This document shows positions 33,515 to 44,824 of a stretch of DNA of 64,000 nucleotides, piece by piece; the first letter of the stretch is position 1; the number at the start of each line of letters is the position of its first letter. The translations under genes and the position numbers were made by a program. The notes beneath the pieces were generated by a model. It was not told where the DNA came from. It ran no database searches and saw only the letters and a program-made list of their open reading frames with translations. Source of the DNA: Thalassia testudinum (lineage: Eukaryota; Streptophyta; Magnoliopsida; Alismatales; Hydrocharitaceae); the NCBI GenBank assembly GCA_037157565.1, contig JAZHRO010000063.1, forward strand, positions 86,270,001-86,334,000. Direction: 5' to 3'.

Positions 33515-34934
33515 TAAAGATGCCATAAAAGCATCCATCATGCTCTGGAGGTCGGTGTCTAACTCGAGGTCCATCAAGTCAGATCTCCTTAAAGAAGTAG
33601 GCTGGCCAGGACATAGGTGTCTTTAAGTTGATGATTTGGGGATCGACTGCCTGGATGTCTAGTGAGGAGGTGTCACCTGCTAATTTGGTACTGAAGGAGG
33701 AGGAGGAGGAGGTGTTGCTGATGATGGAGGCACAGTAGTGGATTGGCGAGGACGAGGAGGCTTGTGAAGCTGTTGCTGAGTCCTGTGAATAGACTCTCCA
33801 AGTCTATCCAAAAACTGGCCTTGAGCATTTAGGTATTCGAATACTTGATGCCCATGTCTCATCATCACCCTATCTATCTCTCTCTGTAGGAGCATCATCA
33901 AGGAGATACCATCATCCACATCCAGAATGCTGACGTAATCTCTGCCTGCAAGTGGTCTATCGAGAAAGCCCCAGTTCTGCTCGTAGAAGGATAGAGTAGG
34001 TCACACTAGAGGAGGACAGATCATTATAAAATGCTCATATGGTAGGAAAGGAAGAGATATGACAGAGGATTCCTGAGGCTACTGTTGCTGCAGCTGGTCT
34101 GCATCCTCACCACGAGCTCCTTGAGCTTACTCCATCTTTGTATAAGTGAGCTTATCAAATGTGGAGACTCACGTAATGAATTATTTATGATTGATATTCA
34201 TTGGAACACTAAAATGTTGGAAGATATGACAGAGAACTGTCCCAAACTGAAAGGAGATGGAAGGTTGCTTGCTCATCAAATATAGAATCAAGTGGTTCCA
34301 GTTGAATCACTTGTTCTTAAGAAAGGCATAAAGTGTAAGGAGCATGATACCAGGGCAGTTCTCAAAAGAGGTCGAGTTAGACATGATATTCCAAAGAAAG
34401 ACACGATTAAGAAAATGTGGAAGATGACGGAAATAAGGAGACTTGGCAGGATGACCCAAGGAATAGTGCGAGGGAGTGAGCAAGGTCTCCCTAATAAAAT
34501 CTATGTCTGCTGGTGAAGCTCCAGAAAAGTAGGACCAACAGACGAACACCCGAGAATCTTAGAAATGATATATGCATTAACTAAGACCTCTATGCCATAG
34601 ACATTCGATGTCAACTAGATGTTGAAACCTTCACCTATATTCTTAAGATTTAGATAAAATAGGTAACATGCCATGGGATCAACACTGGGTATGCGGCTAT
34701 TCTTGGAACCCGCATAAAAGTTGCACTCAAAAAGGTGTAAAATTTGGTGATATACAAAATTTTCACGGATCTTGAGAAAGACTCAAAATAGGCAAAATCT
34801 ATCGGATGACGAACATGCAGGGAAAGTTTGGCTAAAATAGAAAAATGCTCATGAGCGGCCTCAGTGATAAAAAGGCGATCAAAAGTGTCATCACGATGAG
34901 TAGAAGAGGGGGCACGTTCGTGTTTGGGAGCCAT
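33515..34934 (-). pseudogene. Third ORF of the SIRE-like element, copy C
   Basis: The ATG at 34934 opens MAPKHERAPSSTHRDDTFDRLF, followed by HVRHPIDFAYFESF. Later stretches in other frames are AKSPYFRHLPHFLN (near 34450), WNIMSNSTSFENCPGIML, LYAFLKNK, FQFGTVL-like and, at 33680-33919, ISLMMLLQREIDRVMMRHGHQV with FLDRLGES and a proline-rich end. The product ends with an LDTDLQSMMDAFMASL-like stretch near 33520. Several frameshifts separate the parts. Its collinearity with copies A and B shows that the ORF belongs to the family and is not a private insertion. Confidence 0.83.
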
Positions 34935-35492
34935 AACAGTACTGAAAAAGCATGTTGGTCGATGAAATAAGGGATATTGGTCAATCAAAAACGAAATGGA
35001 TAGAGTTCTAAAAAATCAGCTTTTGGTCGATCAACCAAGAATTTTGGTTGACCAAAAGCGAACAGATGTGAAAAAATATATGTTTCCACAAGTGATAAGC
35101 TCACAAATACTACAAGATTCAACATGGAATCATAAGATCACATAAGACAATCATCAGATCAAGTCATAGCACATCTAATACTCAAGAAAAATCCAAAAGA
35201 AACGGATTTAATCCAATTTTTAAAGTGTACCATGATTGATCAAGGGGGCACACTGTGGAGAGATGGTAGTGCGGGAGGACACACAAAGGATGCTCATTGC
35301 AGCGCAATGTTTCTTGCTCTCGGGAGGTGCGGTGGTGGTCAGTGGTGCCAGGGTTGTAGGTCGATCAGGGAGGCCTAAGGAGGAGAGGTGGGGTCGGGTG
35401 GACGATGTTTGGTCGATGGAGGTGTTTGGATGTGGGACCAAATGTGGGGTATGGGTAGTAAAAAAGTAGGTTTTGAGGTAAAAACATTGCTG

Positions 35493-35499
35493 TTTTATA
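35493..35499 (-). promoter_or_regulatory. Candidate internal TATA box upstream of ORF3 (copy C)
   Basis: The reverse complement reads TTTGTATAAAACAGC, about 560 bp before the ORF3 ATG and about 130 bp after the array, as in copies A and B. Confidence 0.45.
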
Positions 35500-35629
35500 C
35501 AAAGTGAGTTGGTGAAAAAGGTAAGTATATTTAGGGTAGGTTATCGGGTAGATTAGGTGCGATTAAGATGATTAGGGGTGTGATTAGAGGTGATTTGGAT
35601 CACAATCGTAAAAAGCAAATCTGCCCAGT

Positions 35630-35889
35630 TTTGGTTGATCAAAACCATGTTTTTGTCGATCAAAGCAAAAAAATGATCGATCAAATAGGCTTGTTGGTTG
35701 ATCGAGGTTCAAACAATTAGAGGGAAAATTCTTGCCCAACTGGATTGGTTGATCAAACAACTAAGTTGAACAATCAAAAGTTAAATTTCTGGAGGGAAAT
35801 TTCCTGCCAGAGATTTTGGTTGATCAATCAAGGTAAATTGAGTGACCAAACAGTTTGGTCGATCAATTTTATAAATTGATCGATCAATG
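35630..35889. repeat. TTGATCGACCAA-type array between pol and ORF3 (copy C)
   Basis: Units on the + strand include TTGGTTGATCAAAA, TGTCGATCAAAG, ATGATCGATCAAAT, TTGGTCGATCAAT and AATTGATCGATCAA, about ten in 260 bp. A few more sit at 34970-35060 close to the ORF3 start. Confidence 0.85.
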
Positions 35890-35939
35890 GCTGAAAAAGA
35901 TGCATTCCTCATTATCAATTAAGCTCTTTTAACTAGATA

Positions 35940-38900
35940 AACTTTTTGAATGGCAAATAAGATTGAATCTTTCTTTTGGTATAGGTTTCGTAAATATATC
36001 AGCTAATTGATTTTCTATTTTAACAAATTCTAAATTAATTTCACCTTTTAGGACATAAGCTCTTAGAAAATGATGCATAACATCAATATGTTTAGTCGTA
36101 GAGTGTTGAATAGGATTTTTAGATAGATTTATGACACTAGTGTTGTCACAAAGTATTTTGTTATTCTTATTGGATCGTTCAAAGTCTTCTAGAGTCTATT
36201 TCATCCATAATAGTTGTGAACCTGCTAAAGATGCAGCTACATATTCAGCTTTTGTTGTTGATAGTGAAACAATGCGTTGATTTCTAGAAAACGAGGAGAC
36301 TAGGAAATTTTCGAGAAATTGACATGTTCCATTAGTACTCTTTCGATTTGTAAAGCTACTCGCATAATTAGCATAACAAAAGGAATAAACTTCCAATGTG
36401 GCTGAATTTGGATAGAGAAGTCCTAGATCTGATGTGTGGTTTAAGTATCTAAGTATTCTTTTAATAGCATTTAGGTGAATTTCTTTAGGATTGACTTGAG
36501 AACGAGCACACAAACAAGTATTGAAGAGAATATTAGGTCTATTGGTAGTTAAGTATAATAAAGTACCTGTCCTGCTTTTATTCAACTTCTGATCTACAGA
36601 CTTACCTGTCTCATTAGATTTTTGCTTCTATATAACTTCTGATCTATAGACTTACCTGTCTCATCAGACTTTTGTTGAGTGGAGGCTGCCATAGGTGTTT
36701 CTTTTCTTTTTACCTTGTCCATGGAGAATTTCTTTAAGATCACCATGGTGTACTTGATTTGAGATATGAAAATTCTGGAGGATAGCTACTCAATTTGAAG
36801 TCTAAGAAAGAATGAAGTTCTCCCATCATACTCATCTCAAACTGATCCTACATTACCTTTGCGAATTCTTGGCATAAAAGATCATTAGTAGCACCGAAAA
36901 TGATGTCATCTACATAAATTTGTATTATTAGTAGATCATTTTCTTTTCTTTTTGTGAATAAGGTTGGATCCACTTTACTAAATTTAAAATCATTTTCAAT
37001 TAGATAAGTTTTTAATCTATCATACCAATCTCGTGGAGCTTGTTTTAGATCATATAATGCTTTGTTTAATTTGTATATGTATTCTAGATGATTAGCATCT
37101 TCAAAACCTAGAGGATGTTTAACATAGACTTCCTCCTTGATAAATCCATTTAGAAAGGCACTTTTGACGTCCATTTGAAAGAGTTTAAAATCCATGTGGG
37201 GGGTAAAGGCTAGTAATATTCTAATGGATTCTAGGCAGGTTACAGACGCATATGTTTCATCAAAATCTATTCCTTCTTCTTTATTATACCCTTGGGCCAC
37301 AACTCTAGCTTTGTTCCTAATAGCTTCTCTTGATTCATTTAGTTTATTCCTAAAGACCCAGTTGGTTCCTATAATAGTCTGAGAATCAGGTTTTGGAACA
37401 AGTTCCCATACTTGATTTCTTTTGAATTGATTCAACTCATCTTCCATTGCAATAATCCATCAATTGTCAGAAAAAGCATCCTTAATATTTTTAGGTTCTA
37501 ATTGTTAAAACAAAGGTTGTGAAAACTAAAGTGTTGATATAAGATCTAGTCTAAACTCCTTTGGATAATTCTTCTATCACCAATTCATTTGGATGATCCT
37601 TCATATAGAATATATCTTTGGGTAGTTCATTCGAAATGTTTTCCTCTGATATGTTTGAAAGATCTTCTATTAGGTCATCATCATTATTTACAGAAGACTG
37701 AGGATAAACTAGTTTCTCATCAAAAGATACATGCATAGTTTCCTCTACAACAAAATTCTTCTTGTTAAATAGTCTATAGGCTTTACTTCTAGTTGAGTAA
37801 CCTAAGAAGATTCCTTCTGAACACTTAATATCAAATTTATCAAGATTATCCTTGGTGTTAAGTCTAAAATATCTACAACCAAATATCTTGAAACAGGAGA
37901 TTCTAGGTGTTCTTCCATGATAGAGTTCAAAAGGTGTTTTGTTTAGGATTGGTTTAATCAAGGATCTATTTTGGACATAGTAAACAGTGTTTACAGCCTC
38001 AGCCCAAAAATATCAAGGCAGCTTTGACTCGCACAACATTGTGCGGACACACTCTTGCAAGGCTCTATTTTTCCTTTCAACTACACCGTTCTGAGCAGTG
38101 GCTCTAAGGAAAGCAAATTCATGTTTTATCCTATATTGATCATAGAAATAAGAAAAAGATTCATTCTCAAATTCTCTGTCATGATCACTTCTAACACTAT
38201 TGACTTCAGTTCCTTTCTCATTCTATAGTCTTCTTATAAGCTTACTAAAAACATCAATAGTTAGATCCTTACTTTCTAAGAAAGATACCCAAGGTAAATC
38301 TAGAAAAATCATCGATTATGACTAAACAATATCTGCACCCGCTTAAGCTTTCAGATTTGGTTGGTCCAAACAAGTCTAAGTGAAGTAGTTCCAAGGGTTG
38401 AGAGGTGCTAATCATCCTTTTTGGTTTAAAAGGATTTTTGGTTTGTTTACCAACTTGACAAGAATCGTAGACTTTGCCTTTCTTGAAGTTGATCTTTGGA
38501 AAGCCTTTGACAAGCTCATGTTTCACAAGTCTACTGATGTTTCTCATGTGAACATGACCTAGTCATTTGTGCCAAAGTATTGCCTATTCATCAGATGCGA
38601 CAAGATATTCAAGGTTATCACATTTGTCGAAGTTGACAGTATAGATATCTTTGTGTTTGTTTCCTTTAATAAGAATTTCTTTTGTTTCTTTATCTCATAT
38701 TTTAAAACCATTTGATGTGAAAGTGATTTTATATCCTTTATGACAAATTTGACTTACACTAAAGAGATTGTGTTTTAATCCACTTACTAGATGCACATTA
38801 TCAAAGGATGTGGTGGAGCTACCAATTTGGCTAGTACCAACAATACGACCCTTGTGGCTATTCCCAAATGTGACCGTACCACCTTCTTGGTGGTGGAGTT

Positions 38901-38952
38901 GTAGGAATAGGTCTTCCTCTCCGGTCATATGCTTTGAATAGCCGTTGGCCAT
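35940..38952 (-). pseudogene. pol: copy C pol: protease, integrase, reverse transcriptase, RNase H (broken)
   Basis: Reading leftwards, the protease region (38940) has MANGYSKHM, where the Asp of the D-N-G seen in copy B is Ala. Then come the zinc-binding module, integrase (38547: CDSCQVGKQTKN-like, LHLDLFGPTKSESL, IIDDFSRFT) and its tail (37961: TPFELYHGRTPRI, GIFLGYSTRSKAYRLF). The reverse transcriptase ORF of 199 codons (36848-37447) has LFQMDVKSAFLNGF and an intact YVDDIIFGATN near 36910. RNase H covers 36745-35940 and includes an open stretch at 36196-36585, with TKPIPKERF-like near 35970. Breaks lie between these ORFs, and a 40-bp local duplication of CTTCTGATCTATAGACTTACC-like sequence sits at 36590-36660. 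Confidence 0.92.
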
Positions 38953-38969
38953 GATCCACCTTCTTTCTT

Positions 38970-39545
38970 CTCGATCCTGTCATTTGCTTATGTTTGTGAG
39001 GTCTTTGATTCTTGGAACTGTAAAGTGGCTTCGAATTTCCATTCATTTCTTGATATGTCCACCTCTTATAATCTACTTTACCTACAAAACAAGATTTCAA
39101 AAGTGCTTTTGGTACCCACTTTTGTTTGGGTCCATGGTGGTTAGCTTGTCCTGCATGTTTAGGCAAGCTACCTTTCTCCTTCCTTTGGCTAGGACTAGAT
39201 GCTTCATGCTCGCTTTTAGGTATATAGCCTAACCCAAATTTTGTGGTGCTCTGAGTTTGTGTTCCTAAGAAATTACCTTTAGTGAATTTAGCTAGATCAT
39301 TTAAGAGAATAGTAGAATTTTCCTTGAGCTTATTTATATCTACTTTCAAATTATCTATTTGTGATTTTAGTAAAGTAATTTCAGTAGATAGCTCTTTATT
39401 TTGTAAAGCGAACATATCTTTTTGTGTTTTCTCTTCTCCTAAGGCTTTTGCTAGGCTTTTATTTTCTATCTTTAGTGACTTAGCTATGTCATGCATCTCA
39501 AAGAAGGCTCTTAGTAATTGATCTTGTGAAAAGGAAGTTACCTCA
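38970..39545 (-). pseudogene. copy C spacer between gag and protease, coiled-coil part
   Basis: In the 233-codon open frame 38858-39559 (reverse), residues from about 20 to 105 have the heptad-like, K/E/L-rich look of a coiled coil (SLKIENKSLAKALGEEK, LSTEITLLKSQIDNLK). A basic, S/Q/K-rich part follows (HHGPKQKWVPKALLK). The frame shifts at the protease. In copy B the flanking words GATGAG and GAAGAAAGAA are almost adjacent (about 25750-25770), so about 570 bp is absent there. Long coiled-coil spacers are known from SIRE/Maximus gag; assignment to gag or to a spacer is an inference. Confidence 0.75.
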
Positions 39546-39559
39546 TCTTCTAGAGCCAT

Positions 39560-40365
39560 ATGTCCTAGGAGTGCTTCTTCTCTGGAGGTCTCTTCTTCAT
39601 CTGAACTTGAATCTGACTCATCCCAGGTGGCTTGAAGTGCCTTCTTCTTTTCATCTCTTTTGGGAAATCTTTTCTTTTCTGATTCCTTCTTGAGAAGTGG
39701 ACAATCCTTCTTGATGTGTCCCTTTTGTTTGCAGTTGTAGCATATAATGGTTTTACTTTAGATTCTTCTTTCTTCTTTCTCCAACTCCTCTTGTTCTTGA
39801 AGAACTTTCTAAACATTTTGTAGAGAAGAGCTATGGCTTCCTCTTCATCTTAGCTTGAAGAGTCTTCTGATTGATGGTTAACTTCGAGTGTCATGATCAT
39901 CTTCTTGACCCCTTCATTTTCATGCTCCTTCATGTGCTGAAGCTAAATACCTATGCCATTAAGCTACTGATAAGATCATCTAGTTTCAAAGTGGATCCTT
40001 CGACTCTTGTATGGTTGTGGTCCTTGTCTCCCAATCGCTGGTGAGAGAATGGAGGATCTTCCTCACCAAAGCTTCATTCTTGATTTCTTGGTCAAGATTC
40101 CTTAGAAGTATATAATGTCCATGAATGTTGTGAACATTTCTTTGGTTGACTCTCCCTTCATCCTGAAAAGCTCATAATTTTGTGTTTGTAAATTAACTCT
40201 AGTGGGTGACTTTTAGGATGCTCCAGATCTTGTAGGCTGTCTTGCAAGCTGACACGCGGTTGAATTCTACTCTGGAAAGCCAGTAGAAGATCCCATTCAA
40301 GGCCTTCACATTGTGCGTTGCCATTTTCTTCTGATCCAAAGTTGCTGCCTGATTAGCCCATCTTT
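39560..40365 (-). pseudogene. gag: copy C gag, C-terminal two thirds (5' end cut)
   Basis: The reverse frame carries the zinc knuckle CYNCKQKGHIKKDC (39701-39742, histidine intact), an acidic stretch, and further upstream words shared with copy B gag (MATHNVKALNGIFYWL-like, KTAYKIWSILKVTH-like). The exact join to copy B's solo LTR site is uninterrupted here. Stops and frameshifts are frequent. At about 40365 the gag stops against Athila element D. Confidence 0.85.
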
Positions 40366-41339
40366 GTGGGCTATTTAAGTATTTAAGTGTCTCAATATTA
40401 AGTTAATATTTAAGTGCCTCGATATTCCACCCGCGTGTTGCAGCTACGCCCTTCAGCAGCCTGCCGCCGTCCACTTCAGTGCCTCCTCCAGTGTGTAGTA
40501 CCACACTTGCTCACACAGCAAGCACGCTCATCTAGCAGCAGCCTGAGCACGTGGCTGCACGCACCTCGTCCTCGCATGCGTGGCTGCGCACACCACTCGC
40601 GTCTCTACACACAATAGTAGAGAGCTCCACCGCACCCACCAACCCTTCTCCTTGCTGTGATTCACTCCGACCACCATTTCCCACGAGACCAGCACCATTG
40701 GAAGCGGAGTGGCTCCTTCTACCTCTGACGAGAAGCTCCTCTTTGATCTGCACCTCCTCCGTGTGTGGAGAAGCTCAAAGCAACCTCCCCTATTTTTGCA
40801 CAGTAAATCCTTTATTAGTTTTTACGATTCATGCCATTATGGACTTCATTTTCTGATTTAATTATCATGGTGAATTTATGAGAACCTCTTTCATTGTTTA
40901 GCTTATTAAGCAATCAATTTCTCAACCCTAATCTAAGTGGATTTCCATTCAAATCATGGAGGATTCTTGCTATAGGAGAAGCTTAATTTGTAATTATATT
41001 TAAGTACCATTGTGAGGATTTTATTCTTATTATATTATGGTACATATTACATTGAACCCCCTCCTATTTGGCTTAAACACAATTTTAGCATGTGCTTTCA
41101 TTAAAACACATAACTAATGCGATTTCTCAACATAATTTTTGAAGGAAATCATCTGTGAACAATAATTTTTATTTATTGCGAGTTTGTAATAGCTATTGCC
41201 TCCTTGTGGATACGACCCGCTCTCGTGTGAGTGGTTTAATTTTAATTCTAATTATTTTGTTAAGCTATTTTCCACCACTTTGATACTAAAATGACGAATC
41301 ATCTTAATCATATTATTCGAAAGTGAAAACAATCTTACA
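40365..41339 (+). repeat. 5' LTR of element D (left edge uncertain)
   Basis: The LTR ends AATCTTACA at 41339, three bases before the primer-binding site. Inside are a local duplication of ATTTAAGTG(T/C)CTC(A/G)ATATT at 40381-40423 and a U5-like CCTCCTTGTGGATACGACCC near 41200. About 975 bp is short for this group and there is no TGAT stem-loop at the left edge, so the LTR may be truncated. Confidence 0.65.
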
Positions 41340-41342
41340 AAA

Positions 41343-41360
41343 TGGCGCCGTTGCTAGGGA
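41343..41360 (+). other. Primer-binding site of element D (Asp tRNA type)
   Basis: TGGCGCCGTTGCTAGGGA, one change from the Athila/Tat Asp-type site seen in element I (TGGCGCCGTTGCCGGGGA). Confidence 0.9.
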
Positions 41361-42755
41361 GGCAATAGGCTTAATTAAATTTCATTCATTCATTTGTTCA
41401 CATTGATTTAAATTTTGAATCATATTTAACTCTGGATTTTTTTTATTCTGGTTTGAGTGCAACGATCTGCGACGCACATTCTATGACTTGCCATCACACC
41501 AGCCATCGTGAGAGGTGACCCTTGACGTCGCCAGAGGGGAAATCATTCGAGCCACCTTGTAAGGAACTAGATTGCCAGGAGGGGAAGGATGAGGACGTGA
41601 CGATCGTCTCTGCACATTTTGTTGTTGATTTGATTAGAGTAGGATTAAGACTTTTGACTTAATTTTTCTTGCACATTTTGGTTTGAGACCCTTGTTCTGG
41701 AGTACATTTTTAGGGGTTTGTTCCCCGATTTTGTTTTAAGCCCATGTTGGGTGGATAATTTTCGAGAGCCTGCTCCCTTTTCTTTAGATCTAGGTTTTTA
41801 TTTTATTTTGTGGTTGTTTATCATTTTCTTTGCTTGTGCATAAGTAGCTAAACAAAAGAAAAAAGAAAAGAAATGAGCTGCTTGCTAGAAGCTGCCTACC
41901 TTAGGATGACCATTTAGGTGTGAATGAGCAGCCTCTAGATTTATTTTGTTTGCATTTACGGGCATCTTGCATTGCTGATTGCTAGAGGAAAGGTACATCC
42001 TCTTTCTTTACAATCTGTATTGTTCACGCATGTGCATTTGGATTTAATTGCAAGATCACCTAATTGAATTGAAAAGATCTAACAAGTGGTCACATATTTT
42101 CTTGAAAAAGGACTTTAAGTTAAGGAGGAACAATAAAAATCAAGGACTTGAATTGAGACATTGTGTTGCGGTTCAAAATTCAAAACTCAAAATTTTATGA
42201 TGTATGCACACTTATATCTCTTGCACCACAGCATGCATTTAGACACTCCTAGGTCTTGGAACTACTAGGACAAGAGCCCTCCTACTGTTGGATTCTGAAG
42301 TGTTCGGAACTTGAGATCAAAGGTTTTGTAAATCCAATGAGGGGGATACCCTGTCACGGATTTTTGGGGGTAGTTAAGAAGCACCGCGAAAGCACAGCTT
42401 CAAAGGAAGGCTTAGGCCTACTTGCATCCCTCGATCTTCCATTTTTGGAGTTGCTCTACCATTTGAGATTTAGGGAAGAACACCTAATCTCCAACTAGGT
42501 CTTTTTAGGCATTTCGAAGGTTGACAATAGACGTGTAATTGATTGGGCAACTTGCTTTGTCACCTACAATTTGAACTAAAGTCAAAAGCCTAAATTTGTA
42601 AAGACTGAACAAGTCCTTTTGAATTGTGCTTGTAGTGCTTGCTTTGTAGGTGATCTCTTAGGAGACAACTTGTGTTTGATCCTGAACCTGAATGAATCTT
42701 AAGAAGGAACCTCCTAAGGGAAGAAATGGCTGGTTAAAGGAGCCTTAAGGAATAT
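41361..42755 (+). other. Element D leader between primer-binding site and gag
   Basis: No domain-bearing frame was found. An 80-codon open frame at 42256-42498 has no match I recognise. A long untranslated leader before gag is usual in Athila elements, and element I has one too (61881-62826). Confidence 0.6.
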
Positions 42756-44485
42756 TTCATTCCAACCAATCAAGCTGGCCCTGCATTACGTAGACCTGGA
42801 GGGGACAATCCTTATGAGATCAAAAATAGTGCCATATCCTTGTTACCCTCCTTTTACGGTACTGCTAGGGAAGACCCTTATAGTCATATAGAGGAATTCA
42901 CTGAGGTTTGTTTCAAGGTGAAGCTGTAGGGCATTACTGATGACGCTCAAATGCGGACCCTCTTTCCCTTCTCCCTCAAGGACAAAGCCAAGTATTGGTA
43001 TCATACCCTTGATGATATTAACACTTGGGATGCCCTGAAGGAGTTTTTGAAGTACTTCCCCATGAGCAAAACAAATCACTTTAGGAGGGAAATTATGAGT
43101 TTTGTTCAAAAGGATGAGAAAGCTTTCCATGATGCGTGGGAGCGCTTTAATGACCTGTTGAGACTTTGCCCACATCATCAGGTGCCTAAGTGGTAGCTGG
43201 TTGAAAGTTTCTACACCGGACTTAATGATTCGCACAAGCAGACTGTGGATGGTGCCTGTGCAAAAACCTTTCTATCTAAGACTAAGGATGAAGCTTGGAA
43301 CCTTTTTGATACTTTGAGTGAGAATTCTATTCACTTGAATTCTGCCTACATGGATAGAAAACCCAGTCTCATGCAAAGAAAGTTGGAGGTGAATGACGCA
43401 AGGGACACCCAGAATTTAGCCTATTAGATTCAATTGTTGAATCAAAACATGGAAAGGCTTATGTTGAGCCTGGGCCAATTTGTATCTAACACCTCCACAT
43501 CCCAAGCTTCTAAATGCTCCATTTTCCAAGGCAATATACATGCCACTGTGGATTGCCACTTGGCCTCTCAATTCCTCGAGCTTGTATAGGTGGATCTGAA
43601 TGTCGCTCAAGGGTTCCATCCTAGACCTCGTAATGACCCTTTTTCCAACGCTTATAATGAGGGATGGAGGAATCACCCAAACTTTTCTTGGAGACAAGGG
43701 AATGTTTCAAATTCAGGGAATTATAAACCACAACCCTTTCAAAATCAACAAATGAACCAACCTCAAACCTTTGCCCAACCTAAGACCTCTGAGATGAATG
43801 AATTGAAGGCAATGTTGAGAACTATGCAAGAAAGTCAAAGTGCCATCATCCAATCTCATGACAAGGCTATACATGAAATGAAATCACAGATAGGACACCT
43901 TATTGAGGCCGTTGGATAGAGGGAAACTGGGAAGCTTCCCAGTGCTGCTGAGGAGAATCCTAAAGGAAAAGGGATTATCTTTAGGGAGCATTCTCAGGTG
44001 GTGACTATTCTGAGTGGGAAAGAAATTTCCAAACCCGATGCTCCTATAGTCTCACCCTCTGAAAAACCATCCACCCCAACTTTGACCCCCATCGGAGAAG
44101 ACTTGCCCAAATCTCATCCGCTTGAAATCACCTCACCGGAAGAAGTTGCCCCCGTTCCACCCCTTACTCGACATGACAACCCTTCCACCCAGAGATCGAA
44201 AGTGCCCTTTCTAGAGTGCTTATCCACCTCTGGGCAGACTTCTGTTGGCTCATCTGGAGCCAAAGATAAGACAGATGAGATCGTGGAAACTTTCAAGCAA
44301 GTGCAGATTAACTTGCCTTTGCTTGAAGCTATCAGGCAGATTTTGTCTTATGCCCGCTTCTTAAAGGACCTGTGCATGAAAAAGCGACAGCTAGGAAATA
44401 GGTCAAATCAAAAGTTGTCCTGCCTAATTATGTTAACTCAATTGTTCAACATGGCACACCCACAAAACTTAAGGACCTAGGAGCC
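42756..44485 (+). pseudogene. gag: Element D gag (broken)
   Basis: It holds the Athila gag core: FYGTAREDPYSHIEEF, LKDKAKYWYHTL, FLKYFPMSKTNHFRREI, HDAWERFNDLLRLCPHH, and SFYTGLNDSHKQTVDGACA. Then follows NEGWRNHPNFSWRQGN, a signature phrase before the protease linker, and FKQVQINLPLLEAIRQI. Breaks are TAG-type stops near 42930, 43195 (after PKW), 43427, 43590 and 43919, plus a frameshift near 44390. The order and motifs are the same as in element I, which keeps the gag core open. Confidence 0.92.
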
Positions 44486-44824
44486 TTGTACATCTCAGTG
44501 GTTTTTGGTGACTTACAGATTGATGAGGCTCTACTTGATCTAGGTGCGGGGGTGAACATCCTTCTGAGCTATGTGTATGAACAACTTGGGGGAGGCAATC
44601 TGAAGCCGAGCCTGGTAATCCTCCAAGTTGCTGATCAATCACTTAAGACACCACGGGGAATTTTGGAAGATGTCCTCATGAGAGTGGATGATTTCTTCTT
44701 CCCCGTCGACTTCTTAGTTTTGGACACTGACCCTACCAACAAGCCAACCAAGCCCCCATCATTTTGGGTTGCCCCTTCCTTGCAACTTCGCATGCTTCAA
44801 TCAATTGCAATACTGGGGCATTGA
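44486..44824 (+). pseudogene. pol: Element D protease region
   Basis: An open frame of 112 codons: an aspartic protease-like DLGAGVNILLSYVYEQL, in place of the usual DLG/AS-INLMP, then VADQSLKTPRGILEDVLMRV and FFFPVDFLVLDTDP. The active site is intact by eye. The frame is lost after 44824. Confidence 0.85.

Larger units (their letters stand above)
32468..40365 (-). mobile_element. Ty1/copia element, copy C (reverse), main part
   Basis: From right to left it holds a 5'-truncated gag, a coiled-coil spacer, protease, integrase, reverse transcriptase, RNase H, a repeat array, a TATA box, the third ORF, a polypurine tract and the 3' LTR. The LTR continues at 21131-21422 beyond inserted copy B. 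At the right the gag stops near 40365, where Athila element D begins, so the rest of gag and the 5' LTR should lie past the window. It is the only copy that shows the spacer between gag and protease. Confidence 0.93.

Noticed and set aside
38945..39521. Forward-strand open frames opposite copy C gag and spacer
   Set aside because: They are antisense to the recognised gag/spacer frame.
42256..42498. 80-codon frame in the D leader
   Set aside because: No domain and no counterpart in the element I leader.
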